DNA of 63,484 nucleotides from Phycisphaerae bacterium (lineage in GTDB: Bacteria; Planctomycetota; Phycisphaerae; SM23-33), in NCBI GenBank assembly GCA_030745875.1, contig JASLNT010000069.1, positions 1-63,484 on the forward strand, read 5' to 3'. A program made the translations under genes and the position numbers. A model generated the notes under the pieces. The model was not told the DNA's origin. It made no database searches and saw nothing but the letters and a program-made list of their open reading frames with translations. Shown in pieces: positions 33,877-42,121 of the stretch (positions are counted from its first letter, which is position 1; each line of letters opens with the position of its first letter).

Positions 33877-36203
33877 TTGGCGGGCGCCGGCGGGTTGTAG
33901 GCTTCCATTTCCCAAATTCTGGCCAGGTTCTTTAGGGCGGCGGTTACTGTAAGGCGGAGGCGTTTTGTCTTGACGGGTTTGAATTTTGCGGTCCAGTCGG
34001 CCAGCTTGTTATCCTTCACTTTGGCTCCGTCGATATCCTTCCAGGCTCCGCCATCGTGATACTGCAGCGAGAAATCCGACAGCATTCCGATGATCCGCCT
34101 GCCCGATTTCCAGCCTGTTACGATCCTGACCGCACCGATCGTCTGAGGAGCATCCCAGGCAAGCTCTACGGTCTGAGGGAAGTTCGAATCGCTTACCCAG
34201 CGATCGTTCATACCGAATGCAATTATTCCGTCGTTGATGTTCGACGACTTGTAGCTTCCTTCTTTCAGCGTGCTCGATACGGTCACCTTTGCAGTCCGCG
34301 CGAAGTTCGGCCCGGCTGTCTTGATCCACGTCGGCGGTTTGGGGACGTTGGCGCTGACTCCCCGCTCTGGAACCACGGCGCCCGGAGGCAGCGGCTTGCC
34401 CGTGCCTTTGGTCATGCGTTTCTTCAGGTCTTCGAGGTAGTCCTTGTAAACGCCCCGCGGCGTGGTTTCACGCTCCTTGCAGATCGCAGCGGCCATTCCG
34501 ACGACCTCGCCCATCATCCCGCAGGTGTTCATCACTCGAATAGTGCCCAGGGCTACATGCGTAACGGAGATGTCGCGTCCGGCCATGAACAGGTTGTCGA
34601 TATTCCGCGAGTAGAGGCAGCGATACGGGATGGGGTACGGTTTAATGCGGAGGTGCTTGGCGATCGATCGGAATTCCCGCCCGGGGAACTGCTGGGTGTT
34701 CTTGGGGTGCGGGTAGTGCAGGTCGATCGTCCAGGTGGTCGTCACGCAAGCGTCGTCAAAAGCCTTCTGACCGGTGATATCCTGCTCGGTGAGAATTACG
34801 TCGCCCAGAAGGCGGCGGGATTCGCGTTTGCCTGCGATGTGGGCGATCCAGTCGAGCTTCAGGTTGGCGTATTTGGCTCGGCTGCGCGGGCTGTTTTTCA
34901 GGAACGCCCAGTTGCCGTAGATCACCAGCATACCATAGTCGCGCACCTCCTCGAACTGGTCGATCTGGTGCTTGTTCATTCCCGTTTCCCAGTTCCATTC
35001 ACCACCCGTCACGCGTTGGACGTTTTCTTCGGTGAACTGGACCGCCCAGGGGCATTTTGGAAACGCCGACGGAGCGCCGGCCGGCCTGGAGTACCACTGA
35101 ACGGAACTGCCCATGGTCATCTTGTCGGCCTTTGCGGGCGCAAGGGTCTCGCCGGTCTGATCTTTGCCTTCACGCCCCATTCGGTAGTCGGCGCCGGCCA
35201 GGAATCCAACCGTCCCGTCGCCGGTGCAGTCGGCGAACACTCGCCCCGAGAAACGAAGACGCTTGCCCGTACGAATATTCCTTCCGATTACGGCCGATAT
35301 CTTCTTACCATCTTTCTCCACTTCGCTGACGTGCGTACTGAGAAACAGCGAGAGGTTCTTCTCGCCGGCGACGACCTTGAGCTTCTTGGAGTCTTCGTAT
35401 CGTTCAGGCGGGCCCGCATTGCCGCGTCTGGCCGGCGAGAGTTCCCTGACCACTCCGCCCAACGCCGGATACGGCCCCAGCATTGTCTTGCCCCCAAGGT
35501 GCACGCGGACTTCCGAAGAGTTATTGCCCCCAAGCACAGGACGGTCCTGGATCAGCGCGACCTTCAGCCCGGATCTCGCCCCCGAGATCGCTGAACACGT
35601 CCCGGCAAGTCCCCCGCCGATCACCACCAGGTCGAACTTGCCCGCATCTTCGGGCTTCTCGCTCAGACCAAGCAGCTTGCGCCGCCAGGGAGCCGCCAGT
35701 TTCAGATCATTCGGAGGAACGAAGTCGGCGTCCGAAGAGAAAACCACAGCGTCGCACCGCCCATCAAAGCCGGTAAGATCGTGCAGCGATACGATGGCTT
35801 TCGTCTTGCTTATCTGGACCGCCCCGCCGCGATGCCAGCGCCATTTGGCGCCTTCGGTTCCGAAGACTTTTTCAACCGCCTTTCCATCAATCAGCACCTG
35901 GAACTTGCCCGGCGCGCCGGTTGCGTTGAAGTTGGCGACCCAGTCGCGCGTGCGAACCCAGAGGTGGTATTCACCGGCGGCTGGGAACGTCACCGCGGTG
36001 GTCGCATCCTTAACCGGTACGCCCATCCCGTGGGCCAGCAGGATCGGCGAACCCATCTGGTCCATGAACTGCTGATCGAGCTTCCACCCGCCGAGATCAT
36101 CGAACCCTTCAGCCTCCAGCAGAATCTCGCTTCCGCCCGCCGCCGTCCCTGCAAGAATCGCTATCGCCAATACCATCGCCGCTATAGAAAAACACGTTTT
36201 CAT
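33873..36203 (-). CDS. Secreted FAD-dependent oxidoreductase with discoidin tail (copy 1)
   Basis: A 776-residue protein with a signal peptide (about 1-23) and a CBM-like beta-sandwich (about 25-165) rich in the LHDLTGFDGRCDA motif. An FAD_oxidored-type Rossmann domain follows (GGGLAG at 196-201, PVLGGNNSSEVRV near 222), with conserved CTGDG and GRDISVTHVALGT motifs. A C-terminal F5/8 type C (discoidin) domain spans about 635-776. The enzymes are FAD-dependent and exported; planctomycete members act on unknown, probably polysaccharide-derived, substrates. The gene is the first of three tandem paralogues on this strand, and the esterase start overlaps its stop. Confidence 0.85.
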   Translation of the reverse strand: MKTCFSIAAMVLAIAILAGTAAGGSEILLEAEGFDDLGGWKLDQQFMDQMGSPILLAHGMGVPVKDATTAVTFPAAGEYHLWVRTRDWVANFNATGAPGKFQVLIDGKAVEKVFGTEGAKWRWHRGGAVQISKTKAIVSLHDLTGFDGRCDAVVFSSDADFVPPNDLKLAAPWRRKLLGLSEKPEDAGKFDLVVIGGGLAGTCSAISGARSGLKVALIQDRPVLGGNNSSEVRVHLGGKTMLGPYPALGGVVRELSPARRGNAGPPERYEDSKKLKVVAGEKNLSLFLSTHVSEVEKDGKKISAVIGRNIRTGKRLRFSGRVFADCTGDGTVGFLAGADYRMGREGKDQTGETLAPAKADKMTMGSSVQWYSRPAGAPSAFPKCPWAVQFTEENVQRVTGGEWNWETGMNKHQIDQFEEVRDYGMLVIYGNWAFLKNSPRSRAKYANLKLDWIAHIAGKRESRRLLGDVILTEQDITGQKAFDDACVTTTWTIDLHYPHPKNTQQFPGREFRSIAKHLRIKPYPIPYRCLYSRNIDNLFMAGRDISVTHVALGTIRVMNTCGMMGEVVGMAAAICKERETTPRGVYKDYLEDLKKRMTKGTGKPLPPGAVVPERGVSANVPKPPTWIKTAGPNFARTAKVTVSSTLKEGSYKSSNINDGIIAFGMNDRWVSDSNFPQTVELAWDAPQTIGAVRIVTGWKSGRRIIGMLSDFSLQYHDGGAWKDIDGAKVKDNKLADWTAKFKPVKTKRLRLTVTAALKNLARIWEMEAYNPPAPAK

Positions 36204-36276
36204 CCGTCATGCTCCCGCCCCACCGTAAAAACGCTAATTGTAACCCGACACCGTCCCCTGAGCAAATGCGGGGTGG

Positions 36277-38196
36277 TTATTTCGGCGCTGCAGAGGCTTT
36301 TGTCGGAGCCTTGCCCGCGCCGGCCTGCATCAGTTTCTTGAGGTCTTCGAGGTAGTCCTTGTAAACGCCCCGCGGCGTGGTCGAATGCTCCTTGCACAGC
36401 GCCGCGGCCATTCCAACGACTTCTCCCATCATTCCCGTTGTTCTCTGCACACGCACTGTCCCGAGAGCGACGTGAGTTACGCTGATGTTGCGTCCGGCCA
36501 TCATGAGATTCTCGACGTTTCGCGAATACAGGCACCGGTATGGGATCTGATAGGGTTTGATCCGCAGGTGCTTGGCGGTCGAACGAAAGGGTTCCCCGTC
36601 GTAGCCTGCAGTCTTCTTCGGGTAGTGAAGATCGATCGACCAGGTAGTCGTAACGCACGCGTCAGGAAATTTCCTCTGATCGACGATGTCCTGCTGCCGG
36701 AGAACAACATCTCCCAGAAGCCGTCGGGATTCACGCTTGCCTCCGATGTAGGCCACCCAGACCAGCCGCCGCTTGGCGTATTGCGCCTTGAACCGGCTGC
36801 GATTCTTGAGAAAGCTCCAGTTGCCGTAGGTTACACGGAGGGCGTAATCGCGAATCCGTTCGATTTCCGCGACCTGGTCGCGATTGGCTCCTGTTTCCCA
36901 GTTCCAGTCGCCCCGCGTGCTTTTCGTGCAGCTTTTATCGTTGAATTGCACGGCCCAGGGACACTCGGGAAACGCGGATGTCTTGTCCTGTTGCACCGAG
37001 TACCACTGCACGGAAGTTCCCATCACCATCTGGTCAGCTTCTTTGGGGGCGAGCTTCTCACCGGTCTGGCTTTGGGCTTCTCGGCCGACGCGAAAATCAG
37101 CCCCGGCCAGGAAGCCTACGTTTCCGTCACCTGTGCAATCGACAAACAGTGGAGCGGAGAACCGCAGGCGTTTGCCTGTCCGGATATTCTGTGCGATGAC
37201 TGAGGTAATATTCTTTCGGTCGGTCTCAACTGCATTGGCGTGCGTGTTGAGAAAGAGGCTGATGTTCTTCTCGGCGCGGACGACGTCGGCCTTCTTCTGG
37301 TCGGCGTAGTTCTTGGGCGGGCCGGCATTATGGATCTTCTTCTCCGGATGCTTCTTGATCTCAGCTAGTATCCGCTTGCTGCGCGGCGAATTGGGGTCCT
37401 TCCTGGCTTCCCACAAGTTCCAATGACCGACCGGGCCTATTTCATCGACCAGGTCGCCCAGCCGCCGGTAGGGTTCCTGGTGGATCAGGCCCGACAGTCC
37501 GACGCGGACCTCGGAGCTGTTGTTACCGCCCAGCACGGGTCGGTTCTGGACCAAGGCTACGCGAAGACCTAACCGGGCGGCGCCGACGGCCGTGCAGCAA
37601 CCGGCGATCCCTCCGCCAATCACAACCAGATCGAAGTTGCCCGCATCTTCAGGCTTCCGGCTCAAGCCAAGCAGCTTGCGACGCCAGGGCGCCATCAGCT
37701 TCAGATCGGCGGGCGGGACGAAGTCGGCGTCCGCGGAGAAGACTATCGCGTCGCACCGTCCGTCGAAACCGGTAAGATCGTGCAGCGATACGGTTGTTTT
37801 GGCGTTGGCGATCTTAACCGTCCCGCCGCGATGCCATCGCCATTCGGCGCCTTCCGTGCCAAATATCTTATCGACGGCTTTTCCGTCGATGAGCACTTGA
37901 AACTTGCCTGGAGCGCCTTTGGCGTTGAATGTGGCGGCCCAATCGCGCGTTCGAACCCACAGGTGATATTCACCGGTCGACGGGAACGTAACCGCGGTGG
38001 TCGCATCCTTTACCGGAACGCCCATTCCGTGGGCCAGCAGGACCGGAGAGCCCATCTGGTCCATGAACTGCTGGTCGAGTTTCCACCCGCCGAGTTGGTC
38101 GAACCCCTCGGCCTCAAGTAGAACAACACTCCCGGCGGAGGCTGAACCTGCAACGATCGCTAACGCCAGTAGCGTAGTCATCCAATGTATTTTCAT
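36277..38196 (-). CDS. Secreted FAD-dependent oxidoreductase (copy 2, no discoidin tail)
   Basis: A 639-residue paralogue of copy 1. The signal peptide, CBM-like domain and FAD domain are preserved in the same order (VVIGGGIAGCCTAV, PVLGGNNSSEVRV, CTGDG, GRNISVTHVALGT). The protein ends in KDYLEDLKKLMQAGAGKA with no discoidin domain. Alignment by eye shows near-identical DNA with copy 1 over several stretches (for example 36000-36110 against 38000-38110), so it is a recent duplicate that lost, or never gained, the tail. The intergenic distance of 73 bases to copy 1 and 63 to copy 3 suggests one transcript. Confidence 0.85.
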   Translation of the reverse strand: MKIHWMTTLLALAIVAGSASAGSVVLLEAEGFDQLGGWKLDQQFMDQMGSPVLLAHGMGVPVKDATTAVTFPSTGEYHLWVRTRDWAATFNAKGAPGKFQVLIDGKAVDKIFGTEGAEWRWHRGGTVKIANAKTTVSLHDLTGFDGRCDAIVFSADADFVPPADLKLMAPWRRKLLGLSRKPEDAGNFDLVVIGGGIAGCCTAVGAARLGLRVALVQNRPVLGGNNSSEVRVGLSGLIHQEPYRRLGDLVDEIGPVGHWNLWEARKDPNSPRSKRILAEIKKHPEKKIHNAGPPKNYADQKKADVVRAEKNISLFLNTHANAVETDRKNITSVIAQNIRTGKRLRFSAPLFVDCTGDGNVGFLAGADFRVGREAQSQTGEKLAPKEADQMVMGTSVQWYSVQQDKTSAFPECPWAVQFNDKSCTKSTRGDWNWETGANRDQVAEIERIRDYALRVTYGNWSFLKNRSRFKAQYAKRRLVWVAYIGGKRESRRLLGDVVLRQQDIVDQRKFPDACVTTTWSIDLHYPKKTAGYDGEPFRSTAKHLRIKPYQIPYRCLYSRNVENLMMAGRNISVTHVALGTVRVQRTTGMMGEVVGMAAALCKEHSTTPRGVYKDYLEDLKKLMQAGAGKAPTKASAAPK

Positions 38197-38259
38197 CTTT
38201 CAGGCTCCCGCCCCCGAATTCAAGACGCCGATTGCCCCCCCCGCCTTTGGTAAAGACAA

Positions 38260-40536
38260 TCACTTCGCCGGTTTCTCCGGCGGGTCATACGTCTCGATCT
38301 CCCATATGCGGGCGGTATTGGTCTGCGTAACTGTCACCGTCAGGCGTAGGGCGTTGGCCTGGACGGGCTTGAACCTCACCGACCAGTCAGCCAGGCGGTT
38401 ACCGCCAACTTTACCGCCCGGTATATCCTTCCACCCGCTCGAGTCGGAGTATTGCAGCGAGAAGCTCTCCAATGCCCCGATGATTCTCCCGCCTTGATTC
38501 CATCCGCTTACGATGCGAATCGCGCTGATCGTCTGCGGACGACGCCAGATGAGTTCCACGCGGTGAGGCGGCTTGGCGTCGCTGACCCATCGCAGGTCGT
38601 TGTCAACCGGGGAGGCTTCGCCATCATTGATGGCTGAGGATTTGTATTTACCGCTGGGGTGGTTCGACGAAACAGTGACCCTCGCCCTCCTGGAGAGATT
38701 CAGCCCCGCCGAGCCGAGCCATTTCGGGCGGGCGGATGCGTCGGCGGGAGTCTGTGTTTTGCCCACGCCAGCCTTCATCAGTTTCTTCAGTTCGTCGAGA
38801 TAGTCCTTGTAGACGCCTCGCGGAGTGGTGTCGCGTTTGGTGCATATCGAGGCGGCCATTCCAACGATCTCGCCCATCATACCGCAGGTTCGCATCACGC
38901 GGACCGTTCCTAGAGCCTCGTGTGTTACGCTAACATCACGCCCGGCCATGAACAGGTTGGCGATGTTCTTCGAATACAGGCAGCGATACGGCAGCCAGTA
39001 TGGAGTCTTGAATCTGGTATGATGCGCCGAGGCAATAAATGCGTCGCCCTCGAAGCCTTTTTCGTATTTCTTATTGGGCAGATGCAGATCCATCGTCCAT
39101 GTGCAGGGCACGCATGCGTCGGGCCAGGTCTTGCCCGAGGATACGTCCTTTCCGGTCAGCAGCACATCACCGACAATCCTCCGCGACTCGCGCGGGCCCG
39201 AGATATGCGCCGACCAGTTAAGCTTGTGGTTCGGATAGCGTTTGTCGACATTCTTCAGGGCGTCCCAGGCTCCGTACATCGCACGGAAATTCCAGTCGCG
39301 TATGTATTCGCCCTTCTCGAACGGATCGTGATCGAATCCGCTTTCCCAGTACCACACGCCGAGCGATTTCAAACCGCCCGATTTTCGACCCGGGAACGGT
39401 TTGTCGCTCAGGTCCAACGCCCAGGGGCAGCGCGGAAAAGGAGCTGGCTTGTCGGTTTCGACAACGTTCCAGAGATTGCAGCGCCCCATATGCCCCTTGC
39501 GGGTCATCTGGAAGTCAGCCCCCGCCAACGCCCCGATCACACCGTGACCGGTGCAGTCGGCCACGCTGCGCGAGACAAACCGCAGGCGACACCCGGTGTT
39601 TATGTTCTCTGCGATAACCGCTGCGATCCGACCTTTGCTCATCTCCACGCCGTTGGCGCGATGGGACAGAAACAGCGATATGTTCTTCTCGGCGCGGACA
39701 AGGGCGATTTTGCGATCGTCTTCGTAGAGATCGGCGGTGTTGGCCGGTCCGTAGTGGGCGCGGCGTTTCTGGTCGAGTTCGCGCACCACGTCGCCAATCC
39801 GCGGATAAGGCTGGAAGTTCATCTTACCATGAAGCCATACGCGCACCTCGGAGGAGTTATTTCCGCCCAGCACGGGGCGGTCCTGGATGAGTGCAACTTT
39901 GGCTCCAAGACGAGCGGCCGACAGCGCCGCTGAGGTTCCTGCGATGCCGCCTCCGACAACCACCAGGTCGAACTCGCCAACGTCGGGCGGAGTTTCGGGC
40001 CGCCCCAGCAGCTTGCGCCGCCACGGCGCCATTGTCTTCAGTTCGTTGGGCGGGGTGAACTTCGGATCGCTTGAAAAGACAATCGCGTCGCATCGGCCCT
40101 CGAAACCGGTAAGATCGTGCAGTGCGACAGCGATTTTAGTTTTGGCGATCTCGACCGCCCCACCGCTCTGCCAGTGCCATTTGACGCCTTCAGTTCCGAA
40201 CGTGGTCTTGAGGGGCTTACCGTCAACGAGCAGTTGAAACTTGCCCGGAGCCCCGGGCGCTTTCCATCCGGCCACCCAGTCGCGAGTGCGAACCCAGATG
40301 TGATACGTGCCCGCTGCGGGGAATGTCACCGTAGTGGAGGCATCCTTCACCGGTATGCCCAGCCCGTGAGCCAGCAGGAACGGTGAGCCCATTTCATCCA
40401 TAAACTGCTGATCGACAACCCACCCGCCGCGTTCGGAAAACGCTTCGGCCTCGACCAGGACGGTACGCTCGGAGCCTCGGGCGATAACACTGAACGTCAA
40501 TGTCGCCAGGATTGTGATAAAACATGTCTTATTCAT
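38260..40536 (-). CDS. Secreted FAD-dependent oxidoreductase with discoidin tail (copy 3)
   Basis: A 758-residue paralogue, more diverged than copies 1 and 2, with signal peptide, CBM-like domain, FAD domain (VVVGGGIAGTSAAL, DRPVLGGNNSSEVRV, CTGHG instead of CTGDG) and a C-terminal discoidin domain from about 620. The CTGDG change to CTGHG lies in the usual FAD/substrate region. The start is the ATG at 40536; the frame can be opened two codons earlier at TTG. Copy 3 is the promoter-proximal copy of the three, 44 bases after the sulfatase, so all five genes from the sulfatase to the esterase may be one operon. Confidence 0.85.
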   Translation of the reverse strand: MNKTCFITILATLTFSVIARGSERTVLVEAEAFSERGGWVVDQQFMDEMGSPFLLAHGLGIPVKDASTTVTFPAAGTYHIWVRTRDWVAGWKAPGAPGKFQLLVDGKPLKTTFGTEGVKWHWQSGGAVEIAKTKIAVALHDLTGFEGRCDAIVFSSDPKFTPPNELKTMAPWRRKLLGRPETPPDVGEFDLVVVGGGIAGTSAALSAARLGAKVALIQDRPVLGGNNSSEVRVWLHGKMNFQPYPRIGDVVRELDQKRRAHYGPANTADLYEDDRKIALVRAEKNISLFLSHRANGVEMSKGRIAAVIAENINTGCRLRFVSRSVADCTGHGVIGALAGADFQMTRKGHMGRCNLWNVVETDKPAPFPRCPWALDLSDKPFPGRKSGGLKSLGVWYWESGFDHDPFEKGEYIRDWNFRAMYGAWDALKNVDKRYPNHKLNWSAHISGPRESRRIVGDVLLTGKDVSSGKTWPDACVPCTWTMDLHLPNKKYEKGFEGDAFIASAHHTRFKTPYWLPYRCLYSKNIANLFMAGRDVSVTHEALGTVRVMRTCGMMGEIVGMAASICTKRDTTPRGVYKDYLDELKKLMKAGVGKTQTPADASARPKWLGSAGLNLSRRARVTVSSNHPSGKYKSSAINDGEASPVDNDLRWVSDAKPPHRVELIWRRPQTISAIRIVSGWNQGGRIIGALESFSLQYSDSSGWKDIPGGKVGGNRLADWSVRFKPVQANALRLTVTVTQTNTARIWEIETYDPPEKPAK

Positions 40537-40579
40537 ATGCAAATATCCCTATGCTTTACGGAACGTTCCGCCTCTTCTT

Positions 40580-42055
40580 TCACTTAAAGTGTTTTTCGAC
40601 TGACGCCCGCATCATCCGAATACTCTTAGCCTTGAGCTTCCTGGTCTTGGCGCCGTATGCCTTGAAATGCTCAACAATGGCGTCACTGTCTTTGGCAAGG
40701 CCTTTGTCCTTGCTGGATTCAATCCACTTGGCCAGTTGCTCTTTGAGTTCTTTGTGAACCGCCTCGAACTCCTTGTTCCCGATAAGGTTAACTGTTTCGT
40801 ATGGGTCTTTCTTAAGGTCGTACAATTCTTCGGCCGCCAGAGGTCTCAGCAGTTGAGCCTGAACCGACGTCAGCAGATTCTTCCCTCCCATGATGTTCAA
40901 CAGGTGGTAAATCGGGTGGTTTGCCCGTCTGTATGCCGTGGTGCATTCATTGATAGATCCGGGCGTCTTGAAGTTCCGAATGTACTTGAACCTGTCGGTT
41001 CGGACAGCACGGCTGCAACTGTCGATATTCCCAATCCGATCGACCGCGGTGTGGATGTATTTTCGCGGTACGGAATCCTTTTGAAGGAAACTCCTGCCCT
41101 GCATCCAATCAGGAATGGCGCCGCCGGCCATGAGAACGGTTTCCGCCACCAGATCGATGACGCTAAGTAGTGCGGAGTTTTCCTTTCCCACCTGGTGCCC
41201 GTCAGGCTTCTTCACGTTTTCCGGATAGTAGATGATCAACGGAATCCGGGTTCCACTATCGTACAACCAGTTCTTTCCGCGAATCATCGGCCTGCCATGA
41301 TCCGAGAAGACGCATACAATCGTATTCTTATCAAGATGGTCCGCCTCAAGCCGCTTCAGAATTGCGCCGACCTGGCGATCGAACTGGTTCACGCTCGCGA
41401 AATAACCGGCCCAATCATTTCTGGTAACCGGATGGTCGGGGTAATAAGGGGGTATCTCAATTCTCTCCTTCGAGATACCCTTGGAGGAAGCAAATTTTCG
41501 ATGGGATTGTTTGGAGTTGATTTGAGCGTAAAAAGGCTGGTGTTTCACCAGTTCACTCCAGGAGCTGGTATCCCATGATTTCCCCGGCGCCTTGAATTGC
41601 CAGTCATCCTTTCCCGTTCCAGTCCCGCCGATCTTCTTGATGTTCCCGGTGTAATAACCGTTCTCGCGCATCAACTCCGGCAGCACTTTGACCGGTTTGG
41701 AAAGGACCGGCATCAGTGCTTTGCTGTAGCGCATGTGGTAGGCTCCGAGCGTCGTCTGGTAGACTCCCGTCCCAAGCGCCGTCCTGCTCGGGGAACATGC
41801 CGGGGCAGTAGTGAAAACACTGTTGAACTTCACCCCTCTAGCCGCCAGACGATCAATATTCGGAGTTGTCACGACCTTATTGCCATAGCAACCGAGGTCC
41901 GGAGACATATCTTCGGCAATGATCCAGAGGATGTTGGGCGCATTGGACGTCTTTTCCGGCGCCCCCGAAAGTTGTGCGCCTGCAAGGCTCATCCCCAGCA
42001 CACCTCCGCCAATGCCTTTCAGAAACTCTCTTCGCCTCATATTGCTCACACTCAT
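40580..42055 (-). CDS. Type I sulfatase
   Basis: A 491-residue alkaline-phosphatase-superfamily sulfatase, probably exported by a Tat-like signal (MRRREFLKGIGG at 6-17). The active site is C-x-P-S-R: C87-S-P-S-R91 in the ACSPSRTALGTG motif. C87 would be converted to formylglycine, and the aspartates of IIAEDMSPD (47-53) and a downstream D-H-G box (FSDHG) bind calcium. It should release sulfate from a sulfated glycan or ester. It is the first gene of the minus-strand block with the three FAD oxidoreductases and the esterase, which fits breakdown of a sulfated, acylated polysaccharide. No formylglycine-generating enzyme is adjacent. Confidence 0.92.
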   Translation of the reverse strand: MSVSNMRRREFLKGIGGGVLGMSLAGAQLSGAPEKTSNAPNILWIIAEDMSPDLGCYGNKVVTTPNIDRLAARGVKFNSVFTTAPACSPSRTALGTGVYQTTLGAYHMRYSKALMPVLSKPVKVLPELMRENGYYTGNIKKIGGTGTGKDDWQFKAPGKSWDTSSWSELVKHQPFYAQINSKQSHRKFASSKGISKERIEIPPYYPDHPVTRNDWAGYFASVNQFDRQVGAILKRLEADHLDKNTIVCVFSDHGRPMIRGKNWLYDSGTRIPLIIYYPENVKKPDGHQVGKENSALLSVIDLVAETVLMAGGAIPDWMQGRSFLQKDSVPRKYIHTAVDRIGNIDSCSRAVRTDRFKYIRNFKTPGSINECTTAYRRANHPIYHLLNIMGGKNLLTSVQAQLLRPLAAEELYDLKKDPYETVNLIGNKEFEAVHKELKEQLAKWIESSKDKGLAKDSDAIVEHFKAYGAKTRKLKAKSIRMMRASVEKHFK

Positions 42056-42121
42056 CCTTTTTTCTTCCTTTGGAGGCCGGGGCGCACTCCCAAGTCTATC
42101 ATTGAACTGCGGTTTTCGGGA

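Noticed and set aside
34056..35594. A 512-codon plus-strand frame opposite FAD oxidoreductase copy 1
   Set aside because: Same antisense effect; the sense strand has signal peptide, FAD motifs and a discoidin domain.
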